A stretch of 64,000 bases of DNA from JACCXJ01 sp050740695. GTDB lineage: Bacteria > Pseudomonadota > Gammaproteobacteria > JACCXJ01. Below the pieces are notes generated by a model. The model was not told where the DNA came from. It saw only the letters and a program-made list of their open reading frames with translations, and made no database searches. The stretch covers positions 22,828 to 86,827 of the forward strand of contig JBOIDR010000001.1 in the NCBI GenBank assembly GCA_050740695.1, in the 5' to 3' direction. Positions 54,887 to 63,070 of this stretch are shown here, one piece after another (position 1 is the first letter of the stretch; each line of letters opens with the position of its first letter). Made by a program: the position numbers and the translations under genes.

Positions 54887-55657
54887 TCAAGGCGCCTCGG
54901 ATCGACCTTGATCGGCTTTTCGACCGAACCAGAACATCAGCCCGGTGCCCAATAGGCCTGCGAACCCGACCCCGAGGGCCACCGGCCAACCCCAGTCCTC
55001 CGCTTCGTAGCGGTCCGGGTAAGGATCACCGACGATGCCGGGGATGCTGGGCAGATCGCCGTCCCCGCCCGCGACCTTGAACTGCGCCTTCATGCCTTTT
55101 TCCATGTGCTGGGCGATGTCGCAATGCACGAAGTAGGTCCTCTTCGTGCTCGGTACGATGAAGGTGCCGGTTTTCTGGGCAGGACCGGTTACCTCGATAT
55201 GGAACATGGCTTCGGGATAGAGATACTTAGGTAAGCCATGCACCATCCACTGATGCCGGACGGGGTCATCGTTGATGAAGGTCAGCTTGACCCGCGTGCA
55301 GGGCCCCGCCTGCCACTCGTTCCGGTCATAGCTGAACATCTTGCCGGGGTACTGCCGCGCGTACTTCTTCCCCGCCTTCACCGTGATCTCTACTTCTCCC
55401 GCGATCTCGGGGCAGTCTTGCGGCAGCTTCTCCGTGTTCTCGTTCATGACGGCACCGTCGAGGTCCATGTCCATCCCTTCGTGTTGATGATGGGCATGCT
55501 GCCCCTCCTCCGGCAGCCGTAGTTTGGGCGTGGGCTGGCCGGCCGGAGGCGACGCCGTGGCTGCCGGCTTGGTCTCCTCCTCGGCGGCCTGCTGGCAAGC
55601 AGGAAACAGGACCACGGTCAAACAGGCGCACAGGCACGCCAGCCGCGCCCGCCTCAT
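54887..55657 (-). CDS. Membrane-anchored lipoprotein cupredoxin
   Basis: The 256-residue protein from the ATG at 55657 has a lipobox-like signal (TVVLFPAC) and a His/Met-rich linker (HAHHQHEGMDMD). A cupredoxin domain carries a type 1 copper set: His135 in VRHQWMVHG, then FVHCDIAQHMEKGM with Cys179, His184 and Met189. A C-terminal membrane helix (WPVALGVGFAGLLGTGLMFWFG) closes it. It overlaps the multicopper oxidase gene by an ATGA and is probably its electron partner at the periplasmic face. Confidence 0.8.
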   Translation of the reverse strand: MRRARLACLCACLTVVLFPACQQAAEEETKPAATASPPAGQPTPKLRLPEEGQHAHHQHEGMDMDLDGAVMNENTEKLPQDCPEIAGEVEITVKAGKKYARQYPGKMFSYDRNEWQAGPCTRVKLTFINDDPVRHQWMVHGLPKYLYPEAMFHIEVTGPAQKTGTFIVPSTKRTYFVHCDIAQHMEKGMKAQFKVAGGDGDLPSIPGIVGDPYPDRYEAEDWGWPVALGVGFAGLLGTGLMFWFGRKADQGRSEAP

Positions 55658-57345
55658 CCGCCGACCCTCCTGGTGCGCCCGAAATGGTACCCGGCGAGCC
55701 CGACCCCGCCGATCGCCAGGCCCGCAAGGAAGGCCAACGATAGCACTCCTATCAGCGAAGGGGGGACGCTCTCCGGTTCCACCAACATGCGATCCTGATC
55801 GTAGCTCGCCCACACCGGGAACTTCCTCTGGTAGAACTCCTTGGTGAAGAAGGGCTTGAGGTCCACCCCGTGGAGAGTAGGCAGGCCGTTCTCACGGAGA
55901 TAGTTCTTGTAGACGATGAGGCTCATGCTTCCGCCGGGGAAGACACCGTCGTTGGTGGCGGCCTTCTCCCGGTGGTCGTGAACCATCCACACCCCCTGCC
56001 CATAGCTGTGGAGTCCATCATCCGTGGTATCCAACACCAGATCGAGGCGCTGGGCGGCGGCCAGATCGAACACGTCGCGCGTGATCCAGGCCGAGGGGTT
56101 CTGCTCGATCCCGTCGTAATGCGTGATCGCGAGCTTGTGGCCGTGGGTGTGGATGGCGATGCTGCGATCGTCGCCGCCGTTCGCCATGCGTAGTTTCACC
56201 TTCTGGTTGGGCTCGACGATGATGAGCGCATCTCGGATCGTGTAAGGGAACGAGTGCCCGTTCAGCAGGAAATACTCCGACGAGGCCTTGGTGACATCGA
56301 ACCCGCTGGTCGTGGCCTTGCCGATCAAACGCGGATCGTTCGCGGTCTTGATCGCGTCGCCGAGATCGCGATCCACCTCCTGGTAGAGCAGGTCGTACTC
56401 GCTCGCGTATCTCTCCTTGATCGCGACCGCGGGGTGGCGCACCCGGCCCGCGCCGACGTTGATGGTCTGGACCCAGTTGTCGGGGCGATTTTCCTCCACT
56501 ACGAAGATGCCCATGAGCCCCATCATGACGTGCACCGGGGCCTGCTCGTGGCAATGGTAGAGCATCGTGCCCGTCTGCCTCGGGGTCAGCTCGTAAGTGA
56601 AGCTCTCGCCCGGCAGGGTCGCGGAATGGCTGGTCTCCGGCACGCCGTCGTTCCCCCGATGCTCCCCGTGCAGGGGATTATCGAGGAAGTAAGGGTGGTC
56701 GACGCCATGAAAATGGATGGTATGGGGCAGGTAGTGGGTATTCTCGAGCGTCACCCGCACGGTGTCGCCCGCCTCCACGCGAATGGTGGGCGAGGGCATG
56801 CGCAAGAGCGGGCTGGCCGCCATGCTGTAGATGTCTTTGGTCGCCATGCCATGGGGTTTGGGCACGAATGTCCAGAAGCCAGGCTGGATCCCGGGTGCGA
56901 TCGAGTAAGTAGGTACGGGAAAGTTCACCTCGGGTGAGCGGCCGTTGAGTTCCGCCACCTCGAGCTTGATGTGGACGACATCGGGATCGCCGTCCCCATC
57001 CCGGTCGTTCTCCAGCACCACCGCGTCCATGGCCAGACCCGACTCCATGAGCGTCGTGTGGGAGACGTTATTGGTGCCCTTCACGACGGCGGCCACCAGC
57101 GCGGGGTTGTCGGGCACGCACCCGGAGGATTCGTCGATGGTAACGTCGTCGATGACCTGGGACGGCTGCCAGCTCGGGTGCAAGTCCGAGCAGGGCGGTT
57201 CCACCTTCCCCATCGCGAATTCTTTCGTGGGAGGGGCAGGCTCATAGGGCGGCATCCGCATCCACCACCAGGACACAACGCCGGCAGCCATGACGAGGAC
57301 GACCACTATCACGATGGTGAGTGTTCTACGGCTTGGGATCTTCAC
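55654..57345 (-). CDS. Membrane-anchored multicopper oxidase
   Basis: The 563-residue protein has an N-terminal membrane helix (IVIVVVLVMAAGVVSWWW) and a C-terminal one (IGVLSLAFLAGLAIGGVGLAGY). The first cupredoxin domain carries HTIHFHG (residues 208-213) and a type 1 copper set in YHCHEQAPVHVMMGLMG (Cys265, His272, a Met near 278). The second domain has IHTHGHK and MVHDHREK but Asp where a type 1 Cys would sit. So type 1 copper is in domain 1 only, as in two-domain oxidases of ammonia oxidisers and in NirK. The trinuclear His set looks present. It probably oxidises Cu(I), a small reductant or a cupredoxin. Confidence 0.85.
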   Translation of the reverse strand: MKIPSRRTLTIVIVVVLVMAAGVVSWWWMRMPPYEPAPPTKEFAMGKVEPPCSDLHPSWQPSQVIDDVTIDESSGCVPDNPALVAAVVKGTNNVSHTTLMESGLAMDAVVLENDRDGDGDPDVVHIKLEVAELNGRSPEVNFPVPTYSIAPGIQPGFWTFVPKPHGMATKDIYSMAASPLLRMPSPTIRVEAGDTVRVTLENTHYLPHTIHFHGVDHPYFLDNPLHGEHRGNDGVPETSHSATLPGESFTYELTPRQTGTMLYHCHEQAPVHVMMGLMGIFVVEENRPDNWVQTINVGAGRVRHPAVAIKERYASEYDLLYQEVDRDLGDAIKTANDPRLIGKATTSGFDVTKASSEYFLLNGHSFPYTIRDALIIVEPNQKVKLRMANGGDDRSIAIHTHGHKLAITHYDGIEQNPSAWITRDVFDLAAAQRLDLVLDTTDDGLHSYGQGVWMVHDHREKAATNDGVFPGGSMSLIVYKNYLRENGLPTLHGVDLKPFFTKEFYQRKFPVWASYDQDRMLVEPESVPPSLIGVLSLAFLAGLAIGGVGLAGYHFGRTRRVGG

Positions 57346-57457
57346 GGACAGTCTCCACGATGCGGCGCGTCACGCCTCCTCGATATCACGCGCCGATGCG
57401 ACACATCGTGCGCTACACGGGCGGATGAGTGGCTCTTCCCGCTCCAAGCGACGAGGT

Positions 57458-57500
57458 ATCATAGTTGCCCAGCGAGCGCCAAAGGTTTGATCCAGATCAA
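57458..57500 (-). promoter_or_regulatory. FNR/ANR-type box with class II promoter for the multicopper oxidase operon
   Basis: Bases 57487-57500 read TTGATCTGGATCAA on the minus strand, a perfect match to the FNR/ANR consensus TTGAT-N4-ATCAA. A TATGAT -10 hexamer lies at 57463-57458. That places the box centre about 42 bases upstream of the expected start point, the class II activator position. The oxidase ATG is 113 bases downstream of the hexamer. Confidence 0.78.
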
Positions 57501-57989
57501 ACCAGCCCACCGCCAAGGCGTGAAATGCGCCCCGGATGCGTTCTCGTGCGTAGGGTTCCGCAAGCGCCGTGATTAAGAAAGGACCTGCCAGCGGACCTCA
57601 ACTTCAACGCTGCCGGCCGATCGCAGCCTCGGGGTCAGAAACGACATAACGCCGGAATCGGACCTAGGAGAGTTAATGGAAGTTCCCGAATGGCGAAACT
57701 ACTCGATCAGCTACCGCCCCCCGCCCTCGCTCATCCCGCTTGCGGAGCGCGATCCGGGACAGCCTGCCCTATCTAGTGCGCGTCGTTCTGGGAAGAACGC
57801 ACCGCCGCCGACGCAAACACGGCGGCGTCGAAGTACTGTGACCGCGATCGCTCGGCCCATGCTACGGCCCGGTCTTCCACCACCCGCTCGCTGGACTCCC
57901 GGGACGACCCCCGGCGCCGCGCCCCCTCCCGCGCGGGAGGGGGGCGCAGTCACGACTCAACCCCTCGAACGCGCGTAACGCTTGCGGGG
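57501..57989. other. Gene-poor stretch upstream of the FNR box
   Basis: No confident gene is seen. A ribosome-site-like AGGAG followed by an ATG at 57676 opens a Pro/Arg-rich 100-codon frame (MEVPEWRNYSISYRPPPSL). An adjacent frame reads RSAIRDSLPYLVRVVLGRTH before a stop near 57830, so a small frameshifted gene is possible. Nothing in it is recognised, and C-rich low complexity follows to 57960. Confidence 0.3.
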
Positions 57990-58103
57990 CTAGTCTTTTT
58001 TTAGCCAGCGAAAGAACAGCACGGCCACGCCGACCAAGACCAGCGCGACGATGATCCCGACCGGCGTCTTTAACATCTCGACCGCTTCCAGAATTCCACC
58101 CAT
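57990..58103 (-). CDS. Small single-pass membrane peptide (37 residues)
   Basis: From the ATG at 58103, preceded by GAGGAAAC, the peptide starts MGGILEAVEMLKTPVGIIVA, continues LVLVGVAVLFF and ends RWLKKD. It has one membrane helix and a positive C-terminus. The start matches the family-like amphipathic head better than an ATG 24 codons upstream. It is an orphan with no recognised family. It could be a respiratory-complex small subunit or a regulator; this is a guess from size only. Confidence 0.55.
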   Translation of the reverse strand: MGGILEAVEMLKTPVGIIVALVLVGVAVLFFRWLKKD

Positions 58104-58264
58104 CGTAGTTTCCTCTTCGTTGACAGTGTACAAACCACCTTGGACTGCGACCCGAGCACGCCCGCAGCCGAGCACCCCGGTCGAGCATCCATCATACCGG
58201 TCGCTTGCCCTCTGTCAAGGTTGTGGCGTCGATCGATCGCGATCGCGCCGACATCTTGCAACTT

Positions 58265-58336
58265 GATCACGAGACGGGATCACGAGACGGGATCACGAGA
58301 CGGGATCACGAGACGGGATCACGAGACGGGATCACG
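58265..58336. repeat. 13-base tandem repeat, five copies plus a partial sixth
   Basis: The unit GATCACGAGACGG is repeated perfectly five times in a row (58265-58329), followed by a partial copy GATCACG that runs into GTGACGG. It sits in the 297-base gap between the small membrane peptide and panD, with no gene across it. Perfect copies suggest recent slippage. Confidence 0.9.
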
Positions 58337-58400
58337 GTGACGGGGACCAGGGAACAAGCGCCGGGAATGCTGTCCTGGCGTCGCCTGGTCGATCGCCCGG

Positions 58401-58781
58401 TCAAGCGGCTTGTACCGGAATGGCGTGACCGACGCGAATGATGCGGTTATGCTCGTCGAGATAGACGAGGGTCGGCGCGAACCCGGCCAGCTCTTCCTTG
58501 CAGACGCCCGCGTAGCTGCAGATGATCACTCGATCCCCGGGCGCGGCCTTGTGGGCAGCCGCGCCATTGACCGAGACCACGCGTGAGCCGGCCTCGGCGC
58601 GGATGGCGTAGGTGGTGAAGCGTTCGCCGTTGGCGAGGTTGTAGATCTCGATCTGCTCGTATTCGCGGATCCCCGCGGCTTCCAGGAGTCGCCCATCTAT
58701 CGCGCACGAACCTTCGTATTCGCGTTCCGAGTGCGTCACCCGGGCGCGGTGCAGTTTGGCTTTCAGTACAGTCAGATACAT
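58401..58781 (-). CDS. panD: Aspartate 1-decarboxylase (pro-enzyme)
   Basis: The 126-residue protein begins MYLTVLKAKLHRARVTHSE and contains the self-cleavage site Gly24-Ser25 in YEGSCAID that generates the pyruvoyl cofactor. It continues NGAAAHKAAPGDRVIICSY. It makes beta-alanine for pantothenate. It lies 94 bases after panC on the same strand. Confidence 0.97.
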   Translation of the reverse strand: MYLTVLKAKLHRARVTHSEREYEGSCAIDGRLLEAAGIREYEQIEIYNLANGERFTTYAIRAEAGSRVVSVNGAAAHKAAPGDRVIICSYAGVCKEELAGFAPTLVYLDEHNRIIRVGHAIPVQAA

Positions 58782-58875
58782 CGGGCGGTCCCACGAATGC
58801 CGAGCCGTGATTATGGCCTAAACTCGCCGGCCCTTCAATGTGACGCAGGCACGGCGGGGCACACGGTACTGGCGA

Positions 58876-59760
58876 TCAGGTCCGGGCACCCACAAGGGGT
58901 GCCCCTACGCGAGACGACTGCACGGGGGTATTGTCGATGAGTCGGGTGTGGCCCAGCCAGGCGGCCGTAAGCACGATCAGATCGGTATCGGTTTGCCGGG
59001 GCACCATGAGATCGCTCGCCCGCCGCACCGCAAAGTAATCGGGCCGCAACCCGAGGGCCTGGAGCTGCGACACCCCCCGCGCCTCGACAGCGGCAAAGTC
59101 GCGGTCCCCCGAACCCAGCACCTCTGCCGCGTGCCGGAGCACCCGATAGAGCCCGGGCGCGACGGCCCGTTCCTCGGTGCTGAGATAACGGTTGCGCGAG
59201 CTCAGGGCCAGACCGTCTGCCTCCCTGACTGTCTCCACGGACTCGATAGAGACCGGAAAATCGAGATCGGCGACCAGGCGCCTGATCAGCACGAGCTGTT
59301 GATAGTCCTTCTGGCCGAATACCGCGACATCGGGCGCCGCGAGGTTCAAGAGCTTGGTCACCACGGTGGCGACACCCGTGAAGTGCCCGGGCCGAAACGC
59401 CCCGCACAGGATATCGTCGAGCGCCGGTACCTCAACACGCACGTGCCCCGCGAGCCCCTGGGGATAGAGGTCGCCGATCTCCGGGGCGAAGAGCAGGTCC
59501 ACCCCCGCTTCGAGGAGCAGGCGCGCGTCCGCCTCCGGGGTCCTGGGATAGCGCTCGAAGTCTTCGCCGGAGACGAACTGCGTGGGGTTGACGAACACCG
59601 ATACCACGCAACGCTCGGCCAGCGTCCGCCCCTTGCGGACCAACGTGAGGTGAGCGGCGTGCAGGTTGCCCATCGTCGGTACGAGGGCGATGCGCTGCCC
59701 GTCGCTGCGCCACACCCGCAGCCGATCGCGCAGATCGCCTGGCCGGGCAACCGTCTCCAT
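58876..59760 (-). CDS. panC: Pantothenate synthetase
   Basis: The 294-residue protein from the ATG at 59760 begins METVARPGDLRDRLRVWRSDG. It has the ATP-binding LVPTMGNLHAAHLTLV, FVNPTQF and FGQKDYQQL. It condenses pantoate and beta-alanine. The ATG shares a base with the panB stop. The last residues (SRVGAPLVGART) are encoded by a GTAGGGG-type repeat at 58884-58907, so the natural C-terminus was replaced or extended by repeat insertion; the catalytic core is intact. Confidence 0.95.
   Translation of the reverse strand: METVARPGDLRDRLRVWRSDGQRIALVPTMGNLHAAHLTLVRKGRTLAERCVVSVFVNPTQFVSGEDFERYPRTPEADARLLLEAGVDLLFAPEIGDLYPQGLAGHVRVEVPALDDILCGAFRPGHFTGVATVVTKLLNLAAPDVAVFGQKDYQQLVLIRRLVADLDFPVSIESVETVREADGLALSSRNRYLSTEERAVAPGLYRVLRHAAEVLGSGDRDFAAVEARGVSQLQALGLRPDYFAVRRASDLMVPRQTDTDLIVLTAAWLGHTRLIDNTPVQSSRVGAPLVGART
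58884..58907 (-). repeat. GTAGGGG-type palindromic repeat within the 3' end of panC
   Basis: On the minus strand it reads GTAGGGGCACCCCTTGTGGG, a palindrome-containing unit similar to those at 3782-3854. It is read through in frame by panC, which stops 8 bases beyond it. Confidence 0.65.
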
Positions 59761-60554
59761 CACTCGTAACCGTGCTCGGGGTCGGGGAAGGTTCCCGACT
59801 TGACCTCGCGGACATAGGCCGCCAAGGCCCCCGGAACGCTGCCCGTCGGGGTCAGGAAATCCTTGGAGAATCGCGGGCCGCGCCCGGTGACGCCGAGCAT
59901 GTCGTGGAGCACCAGGACCTGGCCGTCGCAGTCGCGGCCGGCGCCGATGCCGATGACGGGGATGTCGATGGATGCCGTGATCTCGGCCGCGAGCCCGCGC
60001 GGTACGCATTCGAGCACCAGCAACTGAGCGCCGGCCCGGCACAGGGCCTCGGAATCGCGCCGCAGGGCCTCTGCCGCCTCGGGCTCACGACCTTGGACTC
60101 GATAGCCGCCCAGCCGGTGGATGGACTGCGGCGTGAGCCCGAGATGGCCACAGACCGGGATCCCGCGTTCGCCGAGGAGCCTCACACTCTCGGAGAGCCA
60201 CGCCCCGCCCTCGAGCTTGACCACCTGGGCGCCGCCCTCGCCGAGGAGCCGCGCGGCATTCCCGAGCGCCGCGGGCGGTGTCGCGTAGCTCATGAACGGC
60301 ATGTCGGCGATGATGAGCGCCCGCTCTGAGCCTCGTCGCACGCAGCGCGTGTGGTAGATCATGTCGGCGAGACGCACCTCGAGGGTCGTATCGCCGCCCT
60401 GGATCACCATGCCCAGGGAATCGCCGACCAGGAGCACCTCGACACCCGCTCGATCGCAGAGCCGTGCGAAGGTGGCGTCATAGGCCGTGAGGCAGGCGAT
60501 ACGCTCGCCGTTGCCTTTCAGCCGTTTCAAATCGGTGATCGAGATCCTGCCCAT
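59760..60554 (-). CDS. panB: 3-methyl-2-oxobutanoate hydroxymethyltransferase
   Basis: The 264-residue protein begins MGRISITDLKRLKGNGERIACLTAYDATFARL. It has the metal-site LLVGDSLGMVIQG, IADMPFMSY, and GHLGLTPQSIHRLGGYRVQGR. It performs the first committed step of pantothenate synthesis. It is the first of the panBC pair and is separated from folK by a palindromic repeat. Confidence 0.97.
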   Translation of the reverse strand: MGRISITDLKRLKGNGERIACLTAYDATFARLCDRAGVEVLLVGDSLGMVIQGGDTTLEVRLADMIYHTRCVRRGSERALIIADMPFMSYATPPAALGNAARLLGEGGAQVVKLEGGAWLSESVRLLGERGIPVCGHLGLTPQSIHRLGGYRVQGREPEAAEALRRDSEALCRAGAQLLVLECVPRGLAAEITASIDIPVIGIGAGRDCDGQVLVLHDMLGVTGRGPRFSKDFLTPTGSVPGALAAYVREVKSGTFPDPEHGYE

Positions 60555-60657
60555 GATCCGAATGGCGCTTACTTAAAGACAACTCCACGATTTATTGGGG
60601 CCTGTTCCCGGGAGACGCGGGCATGACTTCCAAAAATCGTAACCATCTCCCAAATCC

Positions 60658-60732
60658 CGTCACCCAAGCGAAAGCTGGGGTCCAGTGGGCGTTGGAAGGC
60701 ACACATGGATGCCAGCTTTCGCTGGCATGACG
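60658..60732. repeat. Palindromic element between folK and panB
   Basis: The left arm CGTCACCCAAGCGAAAGCTG (60658 onwards) and the right arm AGCTTTCGCTGGCATGACG (ending 60732) are imperfect complements around a 21-base loop. The outline (CGTCATNCCAGCGAAAGCTG) resembles widespread intergenic palindromes of proteobacteria. The 237-base gap holds no gene. Confidence 0.65.
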
Positions 60733-60791
60733 AGGTCATTTTAACCATTGTAGATATACCGTTAATACAATAGGTCACGCTTAAGCAAGTG

Positions 60792-61310
60792 CTATTCGCC
60801 CATGCTCCGGTTAAGAGGCGGCCCCGCACTCATCCGAATCTTTTCCAGGCCCGCGATCGGACAGTTCCGGATCAACGATGCGATCGGCCCCAGGGTGGGT
60901 ACCTCCAGATCCGGCGCGATCTCGAGGAGCGGGTACAGCACGAAGGCGCGTTCCGCGAGCCCGGGGTGTGGCACCGTCAGGTTCGGCCCAGAGATTTCGG
61001 CGTCCCCGTAGAGCAGGAGATCGAGGTCCAGGATCCGCGGCCCCCAGCGCACCGGCCCGCGCACCCGCCCGTGCCGGTCCTCGATGCCCTGCAGATGTGC
61101 GAGGAGCCGCACGGCGGGCAGGCGCGTCGCCAGCGCGCACACGGCATTCACATAGTCCGGCTGGCCGGGTGGACCCATGGGGGGGCTGCGATAGAGGGAG
61201 GACGCCTCTACGACCATGGTATCCGGCAAGGCGGCGAGCGCCGTCAAACCACGCCGTACCTGCAAGATCGGATCGTCGAGGTTACTCCCGAGCCCGACAT
61301 AACAGCGCAC
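60792..61310 (-). CDS. folK: 2-amino-4-hydroxy-6-hydroxymethyldihydropteridine pyrophosphokinase
   Basis: From a GTG at 61310 the 172-residue protein begins MRCYVGLGSNLDDPILQVRRG, the FolK N-terminus. It contains YRSPPMGPPGQPDYVNAV, WGPRILDLDLLLYGD with the magnesium-binding Asp pair, and LTVPHPGLAERAFVLYPL. It activates the pterin for folate synthesis. A TTG at 61346 that overlaps the pcnB stop (TTGA) is an alternative coupled start. Confidence 0.92.
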   Translation of the reverse strand: MRCYVGLGSNLDDPILQVRRGLTALAALPDTMVVEASSLYRSPPMGPPGQPDYVNAVCALATRLPAVRLLAHLQGIEDRHGRVRGPVRWGPRILDLDLLLYGDAEISGPNLTVPHPGLAERAFVLYPLLEIAPDLEVPTLGPIASLIRNCPIAGLEKIRMSAGPPLNRSMGE

Positions 61311-61342
61311 GGGATCGTACCCGCGCCCCAACGTCTCTGCCG

Positions 61343-62662
61343 TCAACGCGACGCGCGCCTGCGGCGCCTGCGGCGCGTCGAACCGGCCTTGGGCGCGGTC
61401 TCGATCATGGCCCGCCGGCGTTCCTCGCCCGCATGCTGAAACTCGGTCCACCATTCGAAAAGGCCCGCGTCCTGTTCGCCCACCAGGGTGCGGAGCTCGA
61501 GGAAGTCATAGGCGGCGCGAAACCTCGGGTGCGCCAGGGCGCGGAACGGATATGGCCCGGTGCGGCGCGTGAGCCGGGGTTGCAGGGTCCAGATCTCGCG
61601 CGTCATCTGGGTGTAGCGGCGGGGGACGGCGATGCGCGCGATCTGGCGCGAGATCACCGTGTCCGCCGCCAGCTGCAAGGCCTCCATGGCGGCCAGGCCA
61701 TGGCCACGGTGCTCGTCCATGAGCCGCCGCAGCGGGTCCCACAGGAGCGCCGCGAACAGGAACGCGGGGGTGACCGGCTTGCCCGCCGCGATCCGGCGGT
61801 CGGTGTTCTCCAATGCCCGAATCAGGAGCATGTGCGGGAACCCGCCTTCCTCTTCGCCGAGACACGTCTCGATCTGCGGGAACAGCTCGCCGAACAGCCC
61901 ATGGTGGCGCAGCGATTCGAAGCTCTGCGCGGCGCACCCCGTCAGGAACAGCTTCTGGATCTCCTCGAAGAGGCGCGAGGCCGGGATCTCGGCCAGTAGG
62001 CTAGAGAGATCGAAGATCGCCCGCTCCGCCGCGGGGTCGATGGTGAACCCGAGCTTGGCGGCGAATCGGACCGCACGCAGCATCCGAACCGGATCCTCGC
62101 GGAAGCGCAGATACGGATCACCGATGGTGCGGATGCGACAGGCTTCTATGTCCTCCATGCCGCCCACATAGTCCACTACCGAGAAATCATCGATGTTGTA
62201 GTAGAGGGCATTGACCGTGAAGTCGCGACGGAAGGCATCGTTGTCGATGTCGCCGTAGACGTTGTCGCGCAGGATGCGGCCGGCATCGGTGACGGCTCCC
62301 CCCGCGTCGGCCCCGGCGGCGTGCGGGCTGCGAAAGGTCGCCACCTCGATGATGTCGCGCCCGAAATAGACGTGCGCCAGACGGAACCTGCGGCCGATGA
62401 GCCGGCAATTGCGAAACAGCTCGCGCACCTGCTCCGGCAGGGCGCTGGTCGCGACATCGAAGTCCTTGGGCTCGCGCCCCAACAACAGATCGCGCACGCC
62501 GCCGCCGACGAGATAGGCCTCGTAGCCGGCGCTCTTCAGGCGGTACAGCACCTTCAACGCCCGCTCGTCGATGTTGGCGCGCGAGATGATGTGGCCCGAG
62601 CGGGGGACGACGCGAGGTGGGGGCCGGAGCTCGGTGACTGTCGCGGAGGTTTGAAGGTCCAT
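61343..62662 (-). CDS. pcnB: Poly(A) polymerase I
   Basis: The 439-residue protein has the nucleotidyltransferase head GYEAYLVGGGVRDLLLGREPKDFDVATSA, the RRFRLAHVYFG segment, DFTVNALYYNI, and the RNA-binding domains (DPVRMLRAVRFAAKLGFTID). The arginine-rich tail (TRRRRRRRASR) is typical of PcnB and separates it from CCA-adding enzyme. It adds 3' poly(A) tails that promote RNA decay. It heads the pcnB-folK-panBCD series. Confidence 0.95.
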   Translation of the reverse strand: MDLQTSATVTELRPPPRVVPRSGHIISRANIDERALKVLYRLKSAGYEAYLVGGGVRDLLLGREPKDFDVATSALPEQVRELFRNCRLIGRRFRLAHVYFGRDIIEVATFRSPHAAGADAGGAVTDAGRILRDNVYGDIDNDAFRRDFTVNALYYNIDDFSVVDYVGGMEDIEACRIRTIGDPYLRFREDPVRMLRAVRFAAKLGFTIDPAAERAIFDLSSLLAEIPASRLFEEIQKLFLTGCAAQSFESLRHHGLFGELFPQIETCLGEEEGGFPHMLLIRALENTDRRIAAGKPVTPAFLFAALLWDPLRRLMDEHRGHGLAAMEALQLAADTVISRQIARIAVPRRYTQMTREIWTLQPRLTRRTGPYPFRALAHPRFRAAYDFLELRTLVGEQDAGLFEWWTEFQHAGEERRRAMIETAPKAGSTRRRRRRRASR

Positions 62663-62753
62663 CGGTGAGCGGCGGGCCCAAACCTTTGGAGCGACTCGCC
62701 TACGTGCTTATAATACCACCCTTTTCTTCCTTATAATACTATCTTTTGCGCCC

Positions 62754-62829
62754 GCTCCCTTCGTCTAGCGGCCCAGGACGTCGCCCTCTCACGGCGAAAA
62801 CAGGGGTTCGATTCCCCTAGGGAGCGCCA
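62754..62829 (+). tRNA. tRNA-Glu (anticodon CTC)
   Basis: The acceptor stem GCTCCCT (62754-62760) pairs with AGGGAGC (62819-62825), the T arm contains GGTTCGATT, and the anticodon arm is TCGCC-CTCTCAC-GGCGA with anticodon CTC. The discriminator is G and CCA is encoded. It closely resembles E. coli tRNA-Glu. Accessory debris starts right after its 3' end. Confidence 0.96.
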
Positions 62830-62856
62830 ATATAATCAATGAGATACTGTTAAAGC

Positions 62857-63070
62857 GCCCCGCTCGGCTACGAGGTCAAGAACCGCCGGCTCGTGGTTGA
62901 CGACAGTGAGGCCAGACGGTCCGCGACATCTTCCGGCGCTTCGCCGAGGTCGGCTTCTCGACCGCTGGTGGCGGAGCTTCGTTTGGATGGGTCATGTCCA
63001 AGGCCTGGACCACCCAGGACTCGGGTGTCCGGCTGGGCAAGCCCGTCGACAAGAGCCTCCGCTACCGACC
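62857..63070 (+). pseudogene. Decayed fragment of a site-specific serine recombinase
   Basis: The plus strand reads APLGYEVKNRRLVVDDSEA, then after a frameshift VRDIFRRFAEVG, and later SKAWTTQDSGVRLGKPVDKS then LRYR. These match the recombinase-domain region of large serine recombinases (PPLGY..., VRxIFRRYAELGS, KRWTTxxGxxxGGKPxxKSxLY). The catalytic N-terminal domain and the C-terminus are missing. It starts 28 bases after tRNA-Glu and looks like the scar of an integrated element. Confidence 0.6.

Noticed and set aside
57676..57978. 100-codon plus frame with an AGGAG in front
   Set aside because: Beyond about 15 residues it is Pro/Arg low complexity; kept only as a note in the gene-poor region.
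58265..58336. Possible CRISPR array
   Set aside because: The 13-base units are directly adjacent with no spacers and no cas genes are present, so it is a simple tandem repeat.
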